Source: Deuterostichococcus epilithicus (Eukaryota; Chlorophyta; Trebouxiophyceae; Prasiolales; Stichococcaceae). Taken from it: 64,000 bases of DNA. The translations under genes and the position numbers were made by a program. The stretch spans positions 1,054,012 through 1,118,011 of the forward strand of contig JAVTLE010000004.1 of NCBI GenBank assembly GCA_033439295.1. Direction: 5' to 3'. Within the stretch, counting starts at the first letter, position 1, and each line of letters starts with the position of its first letter. Below the pieces are notes generated by a model. It saw only the letters and a list, made by a program, of their open reading frames with translations, ran no database searches and had not been told where the DNA came from. Positions 1-11,519 of the stretch are shown piece after piece.

Positions 1-169
1 AGCAGCAATTTCCGTTTGGCCCCCGAAGTGTTGGAGGCCGGGCTGTGGGGGCAGCCTCAGATTGCGCGGGGCGGCTTTCACTGACTGACATGGTGTGGCT
101 GGTCCCGCTGCCCTTTCCTCCCGCACAGGCGCTCGGCGCAATGATGCGCACGTGCGGCACGCCGCAGGG

Positions 170-3100
170 TTAGGCGTCGTTCATCTCCTGCGCCTCGGGC
201 TGGTTCTGATTGATCATGCCCGGAATGGCCGCCAGCCGCTGCCGCTCCGCCTGCAGGCACCGCGGCACCGCCTTCAGACTCGTTCCATCGAGGTGGCCGT
301 CGCGGCGGGTGGACGCAGCTACCGACCATGCAAGTGCAGCACGACTGCTGCACGGCCCGTGTGTCCGTCACTCGCAGCTGTGGCCGGCGCTCTTTGGACA
401 ACGGCTGACAGCGTGAAGGGGGTGCGGTGGCAGCATTTCCGAATTGCCCGCGCGGGGGTGGGAGGGGGGNAGGGGTGTCTCACCTCGCGCTGCTGGGCGG
501 CCTCCTCCGCGAACAAGTCGGCGTTGTCCTTGTCTGCAAATTGCTTCGTCTGCAGCAGGAAGCCAGCAGAGTAGATGGCGCAGACACGTAAGTAGGCGGC
601 ACAGGCAAAACTTCCTGTGCCACGATTGTACCGCGACGACGGCTGATCAATGGTGGAATTGTCCCTTGCAGACAGTGGCCGAGCTGGAGCCCACGGTCCA
701 TGCTCAGCACGGCTGATATATTTCAGGCGAAATAGCTGTTGCCGCATATGCGGACGCGCTGCGCACCTGGACAAGGAAATCGCGCAGATGCGACTTGAAG
801 GCCGCAAAGTCCAGGTACTCGAACATGCCCGCGACGCACGCCTGCATGAACAACAGGCTGTCAGGTGTCTTGTCTGACATGTAACCAAAGATGGCGGGTG
901 TCAGGTTTGGGAGGCTTGTGCCCCTGATGACCATCTATACGTACTGCGAAGGAAGCGAGCGCAGCACGAACCCAGACTGATTGGTCCTTCAAACACGAAG
1001 TGCGAGGTGTGCAGACGCTGAACATGAAACCGGCTGCATCCGTGGAAAGCCGGACCTGCACTTGCTGCGGCCGCATGTTGGGGAAGCTGGTCGCCAGCAG
1101 ATTGGTCACGAACTCGTGCACAAAGGCGGCGTTGTTGGGGTACGCCGCCGGGCCTGCATCGCCATTGATGTGCGTTCGACGCTGTTCAGCAGGTGCACAT
1201 GCCCAGTGCACCCCACGCCTGAGTCCTTCTCTGCACGCCCTGGGAGGCTGCGGCACCTCACGGACCGTCCTTGTAGGGACGACACCAAGACGACAACGAA
1301 TGCGATCGATGCAGGCCGCCTGGCGGCTGAGGATGGACTCACCCTTGGCGGAGACATCCCACAGTGGCCCCTTGACGACCTCGCTGCCCGCTACGCTGAA
1401 GAGGTGGTGCAAGATGCGCGCGTGCATCTTGAAGCCCGGCTTGTGGAAGGTGTCTGCGCAGTGTTTGCACGCGTTGGGTTTAGGGTTTAGGGTTTAGGGT
1501 GCTGATGGCTCTGTTCCTTTCTCGCTCAGTCGAGTGAGGCTCACATGACTCGAGTGAGGCACTGTGCTGCTTCCGTGCAGGGGTGCGCCTGCTGACGTGC
1601 TGATGCACAGGATGCCATGCGCTGCACACCGTGCACATGCATACAGCCGCCTACTCGTTCAGCATAGCTCCCTATATCTGTCCACTTACTTAAAACCTGT
1701 CCATCTGACATGAAAGGCGACTACGAAGCACTGACAGATACAGATTAAATTTAAAGGTGGCGCGCACCCGTCATGACGGCAAACACCTCCTGCAGCAGCT
1801 GCAGCTGGTAGGCCTGGTAGAACTGCGTCGCAAAGTCGGAGCCCTCGAAGGAGAGGCAGATCTCCACTAGCAGGTTGAGCCCCGTGTCCGCGATGTTGCG
1901 CTCCGTGTGCCGGAATGCCCTGCGCAGCGGACACACACTCGCATCACCCATGCATGCATCTGTCTCACAGCGCTGGCCCAAGGCAGTCGTGTCTGCTGCT
2001 GCCTTCTGCGTTGCTCATGCCGGATCAGTTGCTGCACCGCATCTCAGGGCCTTCGAGTCGCTGCTGTGTGCAGGGTCTGATATGCACATCGGGTCACATT
2101 GCAGCTGCATCTGGGCATCACCAGCACAGGGCTGCCTGGCTGCACGTTGCACATCCACCAGACATGCAGCGGGGGTGCAGCCATCATCGCACAGCGCCAG
2201 CCCAAGAGAGATCAGCGCACCACACGATGGAGTCGATGACCAGCTTGAGCTGCGCCGGCGACATGCTGAACAGCGTCGCAAAGCAGTGCTTCGTGATTGC
2301 GTGCAGCAAATTGAAGAACTGCAGCCGGTGCTCTGGGTAGTCCTGCGGGGCAGCGTCACAACGCACAATCAGAACTGATCAGACGGACGCATGCTTTGTG
2401 GCGGGACGGATGCTTGTGGCAACAGTAGCAAATGGTGTGGCAAGCGGCCGCAGCCGGCCTGCACATTTGTTGTTGTGCAGAGAGCTGATGCAGAGACAGC
2501 CTGCAGAACCTGGATGCGATATGTGCCATCCGGACGAGGACAGCAGGAGGAACAGCCGGGCGCGGGGCAGCTGAGTGCATGCTTTCTGCTGACCTGCGCA
2601 CATCGCACTTGCACTTGCACCAAGGCAGGCCCCACCTCGAAGTTTTTGGTGATCATGGTGAGCGTGACCTCGAACACCGCCTCGAAGATGCGAGGCACCT
2701 CCTTCTCCATGGCGCCCTGCGTTTTTGTGATGCAGATTTTTATATATATTTTTTGAACTCAGGTTTCAAGCGCGGGCTTTCAACATCCACATGGCAGTTG
2801 AGACATGTGAACAAACCTGCAGCTTGTTGATGATGGTCGCGAACAAGCTCAGCACCTCCGCGTCCCTGCAGGCAGGGTTTAGGGTTTAGCAGCAGCGGCA
2901 CGGCGCAGTCAGCAGCCGTGCTCGCGACCGTCGTCAGGCAGCGTGGTGTGGCGCAGGCACAGCCAGCGTTTTGCTGGCCGAAGGGTGCGGCTGCGCAGGA
3001 CAGGCCTGCACCAGCCGTGGGCAGCCTGCGCTGTGCCACTACAGGCGCCCGCCACCCGGTGGAGTTGACGAGGTTAACCACGCACACAGGGGCGATGGGA

Positions 3101-6100
3101 CCCCTGCAGGAAGCTGCATGGCGTGGGGCATGGCGGCAGGCACGCACCGGGCGTCGGGCACATTGCGGGCATAGTCCCCGAGGATGGGGTCCATCATGGC
3201 GGGTACAAACTGCTCCGCGATGAGCGCGCTGTGGTCGTCCGACTTCTCCACAAACGTCTCGATCAGCCGCAGCGCCACCTGCGAAACGATTCAAACACAT
3301 GGAACGACATCACACCGACCATCAGGTCCCCGAAAGCCTAGGCAACAGGCGTTTGGCTGTGCAACACCGTGGACCCGTCTGCGTTGCTGCTGTGCAGGGC
3401 CCTGCGGCGGGTTGCACGCTCCAGCAGAGCAACTGCTCAAAAGCAAAGCCTGCCCTCAGCGTTGCCCTCTCAGTGCTGTGCCAGAGACACATCGCTGCTC
3501 TGCTGCACGTGGACGCCTGCGCTGTGAACACCAAGGTCGTCTCTCCTGGCCACACGCCCGGGGCGCGACAGCGTAGCCAGCTGAGGGTGCCGCTTGAAGG
3601 AGACTGGCATTGGTGTTCGCAGCACAGGCATCCACAAGCAGCCGAGCAGCGACGTGTCTCTGCTCGTGGCTCGCCTGCCGCTGCGCTGGCGTCCTGGGTC
3701 CCGACCAGAAAACAGGCACTCAGACGATAGCCGGCAGCCGATGCATGCCGGCTCCTTTGCAAACATAAAAAAGCCACCTTCTTGACGCTGCGCATGAGCT
3801 TGACGGCGCTGGTCTTGGCGGCGTGCGGGCCGCCCGTCGCGATTGTCGCCGAGATCAGCTCGCTGTACATCCTGCGAGGAAATGCAGCAGCGACGGCGCT
3901 GAGGCATTGCTTTAGAGGATGCACGGGCTTGCGGAATTGTTGCCGACCTGAGAGTTGTTGCATGGCTGCAGCGCAGGCATTGGCAGACCCGTGCAGGTTG
4001 TGGCTACAGGACGAAACTGCAGGGTGATGGGCTGGATGCGCTCAATACGATGAGAGGCTCACTTGTACACGTTAAGCATGTCCAAGTAGACGAGCGACAT
4101 CTGGGTGAGGAAGGGCGGCCCGAGCGACGACGCCACACTGCAGTTGGTCTGCAGTATGTTCTGCACGTTGCGCACGACCTGCGCAGAAGGGCGGCACCAA
4201 ATCAGGGCGTCAGCCGCCAGGGAGCTGATGCAAGCAGCAATTGAGCGATGCAGGCTGCCACTGAAGACGCTGTGGGAGGCCGAAGACCCGCCATATGCGC
4301 GCAAGCAAACGCTGGCAGACGCAGAACCCGGCATGACACAAAGCTGGCCGGGATGTGTCTCGTGTATCTACGATTGCTGAAAGCAGCAGGCCACTTCGAG
4401 AACCACACCTCTGGCGCCTTCAGAATGTCTGGCGAGCTCGTCGCCTGCGCGATGATCTGCTGCCATGTCGCGTTGGGCGGCTGCATGAGGCGTGTCTGCA
4501 CACACAGGACGCCGAGGAGGCTTGAGCATCGAGGCAGCCGGCTGGCCAAAATGGGACAGAGGAATTTCCTCTTCAACTCAATCCATGGGTTCGACGCACA
4601 TGGCGACCATCATGTCTCAACCCCACTCCACCAAACATGTCTCACCCCCGCTCCGCCGAACAGGGAGAGCTTGCATTCCAGACAAGCGCGCTCTGGGGCG
4701 CCCTCTTATGGTGACCCCGGCAGCCTTGCTCGGCTCTCGACACCTTGGCGGGAGGAATGCCGCTGCCCCGGCAGGGTTGCCCTATGGCAGGGGTTAGCAA
4801 TGCACCACATAGTCTTCCCTCCCGGCGCTCGACGCTGGTCTCTGCACCAATCATGAGTCCGACGGCCACAATCTCCCGAGGCAGGGTGGTCCCATCGCAG
4901 GGTTTCCGCTTCAAGTCACTAGGGGACCCTTCACAGCGCTCAGGGCCGGTCTCTGCGACGATCGTGAGGCCGGCGGCGGCAACGTGCTCCCAAAGCAGGC
5001 TTGCTGACCAGAGCTTACAACTACAGACTGGGTCGACTCACCACATACTCCTCGCGCCGTTCCGGGCTGGTCTCTGCGCCGATCATGAGGCCGACGGCCT
5101 CATAGAACATGTGTATCTGGTGCGTCTCCAGGTCCTGGATGATGCCTGTGAGCCCCGTGAGCAGCTCCGAGATGAACGGTTCCGTCTCCCCCACCTGCGG
5201 CGTGACAACATGGAACGCAGTTTGCGTGATGTGGGTCACAAGTGCGGTTTCAGGTACTCACCAACATGCAAATGGGACAACCAAGCCAGGAGCACAGCAG
5301 TGGCCAGCAGGCTTTCGGTTTGCCGAGGCCTGCGGCAGCAGGAGTGTTCAAGCTTGAGGCGCCAGATCCATAGAACACAAGAATGAAGAGAGGGACGGCG
5401 CCAGGGCGGCACCTGGTTCACCACGAACTTCCTCTTGCACTTGTGGCAGATCTTCAGGAAGGTCTCGCACGCCATGTCCTGCAGAAGAAAATGTCCCGAC
5501 GCCCTCAGCGTCAGCAGAGATGATGGCGGCCCAGGGCAGCTCGGTGGAAAACACTGCGGCGATCCATCTCCTTTGGCGGTTCCCACGGCGGCACAACGTG
5601 CGACAGGCGCACACGGACGCATTTGCCTAAGCCCCCGAGACAGCGCCGCTGACATGGCGCTGGTGACATGACGAGGGCTCCCACACACCTGCACGCCGGG
5701 GTGCGTCTCGTGCATGAACTCGAAGAGCTTGTTGACGACTGTCTTCAGGAACTTCCAGTGGTTGCGCAGAAAGCGCGGGTACTGGCCCACCACATACCTG
5801 CGGCATTGCAAGGACTCGACTCCAGCATTCGGACCCGGATCACCATCGCTGCAGACGTGGCGTGCCGCACGGCTGTGAGGGTTTTGGGGGTTTCAGGGTC
5901 GAGGCCGCGGGCTGTCCGTTTCTCAGGGAGCACGGGATGCAGGTCCGCAGCGCGCGGCTGCCGCAGGCGGCAACACGGCAGCAGGGCTGGCGAACAGACC
6001 AAGCTGTCCTCGCGAGAGCGGCGGCGGCGGGGACCGGCTCAGCCACCGGCGGCCACTCGCAGCAAGAAACCCTAAAGTAGGTTTGTGGAGGACAAGGCAG

Positions 6101-9100
6101 GGCTTGGAGCAGCAGGGGTCACATGATGTTGGAGGCGATGACGGCCTTGTTGTCCTTGCCGCGCGTGATCTCGCACAGGTTCAACAAGTCCCGGATGACG
6201 GTGACCAGGAAGCTGCAGCGCACACGGACACGCCCTCACGGAGTGTTGCTGCATGCTGCGGCTCGCTCAGGCGCGTGCACCGCCATGTGTCGGACCCGCA
6301 TGCTGAGGCGCTGCGGCTCGTGCAGCTGGAGCTGCTCCTGGAATGCACTCCTGACACAGCGCGCCGGCGGCGTGCCAGCCCCCCTGCTCACCGGTTTTCC
6401 TGCTCCTCTGCCATGCTGCCGCTGATGCTGCCGATCGCCCAGCACAGGGTGTTGAGCGAGCCCCACGAGAAGTCCTTGCCGTTCATCTGCGGGGCAGCGC
6501 ACGCGCAAGGGGTCAGCGCCTCCACATGCTTTGTGTCGCGCCACTGGACCATTGATGCCGGCAACATTGTTGTTCTCGACGGGCATTTGAATGGTTGAAG
6601 GTTACATCTGGGAGACGGATGACTGCGCCTGTCCTGTGCTGGTGATGCGCCGACTGGCCCCTTTTCAGCGACTGGCCCGCAAGTGCGGGCTGTCCACCGA
6701 CACCCTGGCCATCGGCATCATGAACTGAGCCGGCTGACCGCACCTGCAGCCGCAGCTTGTCCAGCATTTGCGTCTCGGTGTCGTCGTGGTCAAGGTGCGC
6801 CAGGTAGACGAGCGTCTCGTGCATGGTCTTGTAGCGCGCCAGCGTGTCGGTGTCCTTCATCGTCTCCCGCACGATGTTGCCGTTCTCGTCCTCCACCACG
6901 ATCACCTGTTCGTCTCATTGCCACAGGCGGTCAGAGCATCGTGGTGACGACGGCGAGTCGGGACAGGAGATGACGCGCATCAGTCGGGCTTCCAGTGAAT
7001 GCGGGCTTCCGGTGGCGCCACCCCTCTTGACTCTGAGCCAGTCAACAGCCTCCACTCCCCCAAAGCCGCCAAGAGATATCTCCACACTTGTCCGTGCACG
7101 GCGGCCTTCACTCGCCGTTCTGGAAGCAGCAACGACAGCGCCGACTGGGGGCGGCGATGCCAGGCAGTCGAGCCAGATCCAGAGTTTTACTTTTAAAAGG
7201 TAATGGGAGGCGGCTCACCTCCTCAGGCTTGGCCATGCGGCTGATCATGAGCAGGCGCAGCTTGGACAGCACCGCAGCGTACAGCGCCTTGCGGTTGGAG
7301 GGTGCCGTGGGGCCGCCGAACGCGAACGGCGCATTCACGTCCAGGGTGGAGACGCTGCTGAAGACGTCCGGCACAAAGAAGTTCCAGTACTCCAGAGTGA
7401 TCTTGAAGACCTGCGCGGACGGTCAACAGCGCGGCGCGGGTTATGCCGTCTGCGTCAGGGGAACTGATGTCCGCCTTTCTGTTCCATGGCCGGTCTTAGC
7501 CCCCTTCTGAGCCGTCCCTTTGCAGAACACATGAATGCAGGATGACATCACGGCCAGAGCACTTTAGAACGGGCTCTGATGCGTCTGATCTTGTCTTCCC
7601 GCTTCACACCCACCAACTGGCAGGATTGGCCTGCCGACCCCAAGCCTTCGGACCCAGCCAAAAGTGAGACTCCACCTCGATCCCAGGGACAGCGACACGG
7701 CGTGGAGGAGCGCACCTCCTCGTCATCCACGAAGGATATGTTGGTGAGGTACTCCAGGCCCATCAGCAGCGCCCGCTTGCCCTCCTCTGTCGTCTCCAGG
7801 ATGGGTATGTGCGCCTGCAACATGGACGCCCGGGGCCTGGCCGGCTCAGGCACTGCCTTGGGACCTCCGCACTGGCGTGGACTGTCAAGACGGGTGGCAT
7901 TCGGGAAGTTGGTGATCGAGGCAGGGCTGCAGCGGGAGCCGACAACCGTTGCTGCGCCAGCGCTGCGGCGTGGCGAGGTTTCAGGGGTGGAGGAGTCAGA
8001 TACAGCCTGGCATAGAAACCGTCAAAATCCCCCGCACTGCCGAAAGCAGGAGGTGCACACACGGCCAGGTCCTGCGTGCTCATGATATGGGAGCGCTGTG
8101 AGGCAGGGAAGAATGAACCACCCTTCGCAAGGCTCGTGGATACCCCAACGCACCCGGAAGAAGGAGGTGAAGAACAGCGCCAGGTCCTGCACGAAGGCCT
8201 GCTCGTCGTCGGTGCCGGCCCTGTAGGCGGCCACGATGTCGGTGCCCGGCGGCAGCACGCCTTGCAGCTGTCCCATGAAGAACTTGAACAGCGACTCGAA
8301 GTGGGAGTTGTACTCCGGGCCAACTGTCAGCGACGCCACCTGTTTGTGTGTGCGTGGACGAAGACTCAAAATTGTACAACAGGGTCTCAGCTCTGCAACA
8401 ACAGGGCACGATCGCGAGTTGAGAGCTTGTGACGGTCAACACCAGGCGACATCGCCTGCTGAATGCTGCAGCACATTCGCCGGCAGCGCCGTGTGGAAGT
8501 CAGGTCATCATCACCAGGACATCACCGGGACTGCGGGTCAGACACAGCCATCGACCCGTTTCGAGGCATATGTCCGGCCATGTTCCAGAACCAACACGCG
8601 GCCATGTCCAGGAAACAAAACACGGTCACTCACCTCTGTGAGGCACTGCAGCGCGACATTCCGGTATGCGGTCTGCGGGAAGCGGTTCAGCAGGATCTCC
8701 ACCAGGTTTGACTCGAAGATGTAGCCCAGCGGGATCCAGGACAGGAACGCGTGCAGCGCCGCCAGCGTGGCCCTGCGGGCGAGAAGTTGAGGTTGCTGAG
8801 ACGTGCTACATGGAGCCTCAGCAGCTGCCTCGGCGGCCTATCGCGACCGCACCGCGGCCGTGGCCGGCCGTTGGGACATGGGTGCAGGCGGCGCAGAGGG
8901 TATGTGCCGTCCCCACCAGGCCGCAGCTGCAGCATCCAGCGGCTCGCACTATTTGCCGGCTGCAGCATCCGCCGGCAGCTGCCTTCGTTGCGCACTCCAG
9001 GCCGCCTCACATGAGAACTGCCACCGGAATCGCTGCGCTCCCAACCCTTGTTTGAGCCTGCTGCGCAGCGCTCTCGCAGACCATCTGCAGCGCGGGTCCT

Positions 9101-10873
9101 CTGTGGCCCAATCCACTGTAAGGACGGCAGCCATCTCAACGACGAACCTCCCCGACCCCCATCCACACGGCTGCCATGGTGTTTGACCCGGCTGCTGTAT
9201 GCACCAAGGGCCAGGGGAGAGGACAGCACCTGGTGAGGTCCGCTCGGGCGCCAGCGTTGAGCACCCACAGGCACAGCTCGTGGATGAGGCGAAAGTCCGC
9301 GTTCAGTGACGTCTTCAACTCCTTGGTCTTCGCCTGCGTTAGCTCCCCCCGCGAAAAGTCGAACACCTCCTCGCTCAGCAGCTTCAGGATGACCTGCGCC
9401 AATGGCTTCACTGTGTCAAGGGGGCCCGCTGGTCGGCGTCTGCAGGTTTTGATGGAGCCAGGCGGCTGGGTAACGGCTGGATGCCCAGGGCAGCGGAGGC
9501 GCAGGCTGTCAGCACAGCGAGTTCACTTTGGTGGACGGAGCTTGCCGTAGTTTCTGCAGACTTGCAAATCTGTGCAATCAGCAAGGCGCTCGCGCACCAT
9601 GCAGTTCTCGCAGAGCGTCTCCGATGTGCGGCTGGCGCCCACAATGTCGGGGATGAAGCTCTTCCACTTGTGCGGCCAGTCCTGCTTCAAGATCTACAGC
9701 AGGACAGTGGCAGTGTCACGAGAGGCGGCAGCGCCAGGTCCTGCTGCAAGCAGCAGCTTGCCCTGCAAACGCAGGCTTGCAGCACGATCGCCCGTGCCCG
9801 CAGCTTGCCAATTCTGGTCGAACAAGCCTGCCACCTTCTCAGCAAGCATCCGATTGCTTTCGTGCACACCGACCTGCACCAGGACGATGTTCATCTTGTT
9901 GAGGAAGGCGCGCTCCGCCCTGAAGCTGCGCTCATCGGTGCACAGCTTGATGATGAGGTTGGAGATGTAGGTCTTGATGCCCTCGCGCTGCTCCTCCGGC
10001 AGCGCGCCCCACCGAAATTTGATGACCTCTTCCAGTATCTACGGGTGGCGGCGACGGCATCGTGTCACATATCCAAGTGGGCTGCCCTGGATGACAGCCT
10101 GGCGAGTGCACGACTGCATTGCGGGATCAGCGACACAGGCCGTGGCACGTGCGTGCGCAGCAGGCACACAGAGCAGTGCTCAGGCACATGCGCGCCATGT
10201 CGGACGTGCACAGCTGGCGGTGCGCTGCGGCGACCCACCTGCATCGCCAGAAACTTCGTCTGCTGGCTCTGCGACTGCTCCAGGATGACGTCCACCCGCT
10301 GCCAGGCATCCTGGTGCGCCTGCAGCTGCTTCAGGATGCCCTCCGCCGCCGCTCTCTGCAAATCGTGTTGGCCACGGTCAGCCGCTGTGTGTGAGACCAT
10401 CGCCTGGCTGTCCCCTGGATCCCAGCCCGCTCCCTTTCTGCGTTCGGCAGGATCGCTGACCACAGCCTGTGCTTGGGGTTGCGAGAGCTTCAACAGCACA
10501 GCCCAAGTGTACGTGAGCTGTCAACAGCAGCTGCAAGATGCCTCGGGCGTTCGTCATCGTCCGTATCAGCGGTGCGCTGCTCGCCATCCGCAATGCACGC
10601 AGTGTAAGCCCTGCCTGCTGCAGGCATGCCAGCTCGTCGCCTCGCTAGACCATCCCAAAGCCTCCGCTGATGTGTCTTGCGTGATCCATGCAGCACGTGA
10701 AACGCGCAATAGTGAGGAGACTGCTGAGATTTCCAAATGCAAGCGGGGTGCACCTCCTCTGGCGACGCCGCTCCATAGAAGGCTGCCACAGTTGCATCGA
10801 GCAAAGGCACGTCCAGAGGCTGACTGAAGTCCAGCAGCTTTGCTGCAGGTGGAGCAGCCACGCCAGCGGCCAT
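170..10873 (-). CDS. XPO1: Exportin-1 (CRM1), spliced gene, complete
   Basis: Nuclear export receptor that binds leucine-rich export signals together with RanGTP. About two dozen exons on the minus strand reproduce the CRM1 protein in order. The N-terminus (start 10873) reads [20 protein letters not shown]. The importin-beta N-terminal part ([17 protein letters not shown]) lies near 10210-10330. [20 protein letters not shown] is near 9330-9400. The groove region has [13 protein letters not shown] near 6125-6165 followed by [20 protein letters not shown] near 5740-5800. The C-terminus ends PEAQEMNDA at the stop 170-172. The cysteine that reacts with leptomycin B in animal CRM1 (Cys528 in human) is kept as NLCEI, codon 6173-6175. 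Exon phases agree where checked. Several introns hold unusual repeats (telomere-type repeats, an inverted repeat, exon echoes). Identity is certain; exact borders of some exons are not. Confidence 0.96.
1476..1500. repeat. Interstitial telomere-type repeat (TTTAGGG)n
   Basis: About three and a half units of the plant/green-algal telomere repeat lie in an XPO1 intron. Read on the gene strand they are CCCTAAA units ending about 22 bases before the acceptor of the exon that begins near 1453. They are internal, flanked on both sides by XPO1 exons, so they do not mark a chromosome end. Confidence 0.9.
2875..2889. repeat. Second interstitial telomere-type repeat
   Basis: Two units of GGGTTTA lie in another XPO1 intron. 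On the gene strand they read as CTAAACCC units just upstream of the tgcctgcag acceptor of the exon encoding [14 protein letters not shown] (about 2820-2866). Confidence 0.8.
3482..3662. repeat. Long imperfect inverted repeat in an XPO1 intron
   Basis: The arm at 3482-3534 is complementary to the arm at 3610-3662 with about 46 of 53 positions matching by eye, and weaker matching continues inward. The transcript could fold into a long hairpin with a loop of roughly 40-75 bases. It is intronic and no coding role is evident. It could be a decayed inverted-repeat element or a small-RNA precursor. Confidence 0.75.
4803..4981 (-). repeat. Two decayed copies of the adjacent XPO1 exon end
   Basis: The 3' end of the XPO1 exon at about 5045-5195 (encoding [18 protein letters not shown], with its donor at 5039-5044) is repeated downstream in the intron at 4803-4869 (translating [17 protein letters not shown]) and, more decayed, at 4934-4977. 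The first copy includes the position of the donor. Neither copy continues into an exon-like frame, so they appear to be intronic duplicates rather than used exons. Confidence 0.8.
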
Positions 10874-11519
10874 GCTGGCTGTGCAACCAGGCTCCTCCGG
10901 ATGTCACCGGCCTCGTCGAGACATGTGGGGAAAGGTTCCCACCGACAACTGCCCTCTCCAGAAAATGTGATGCTGCGTCGGCTTCGTGCGGAAACGCGCA
11001 GCGTGCTTTCGCAAAAGCGTTGAGTTCCTTCTAGATCAACGCAGAGGAGTCAAAAGCCGGTCACAATTCTGGTCTGGTACGCATGCTGCGCCACTTGCAT
11101 CTTTGCATCTGGCGCAGGGGGCCAAGGAAAACATTCGTGGTGCGGGGGACTCCAATGCTCAACAGTGCCAGTGCCATTAGAAGCTTCCAAATTGGCACGC
11201 CAACTGAGTCCAGGGCTACGGTGTCAACAGCTATCGTCCTGTACTGCTTACAAAGGTTGCTGCCGAATCAATGGAAGTGGCCGAGCAACGTTCATAATGC
11301 GGCATGGCGGCGCATCAGCAGCGACTGCAACCCATTGCGCAATAGTGCCCGAAGAAGCTGCACCTACTTTGAGACGGTACTGGTGATGCTAGATATACAT
11401 GGCGCATCTGGTCTGGATGCGTCAGTACAGGTACAGGGTGGTGCAAGAGAATACCTTTGGTGACCGTGGACACTTGTTCAAACTTGCGGCAGTGCGCATA
11501 TCAGCGCCGCTGACAACCC
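10874..11519. other. Intergenic: XPO1 upstream region / 3' side of RSH gene
   Basis: About 650 bases between the XPO1 start codon and the stop of the upstream minus-strand RSH gene. It should hold the XPO1 promoter and 5' leader and the RSH 3' UTR. No TATA-like box, repeat or further gene was recognised. Confidence 0.5.

Noticed and set aside
1476-1500. Telomere repeat as a chromosome end
   Set aside because: XPO1 exons continue on both sides, so the repeat is interstitial.
9481-10827. 448-codon plus-strand open frame
   Set aside because: It is antisense to XPO1 exons that match CRM1 closely; GC-rich DNA gives long chance frames and the product has no domain.
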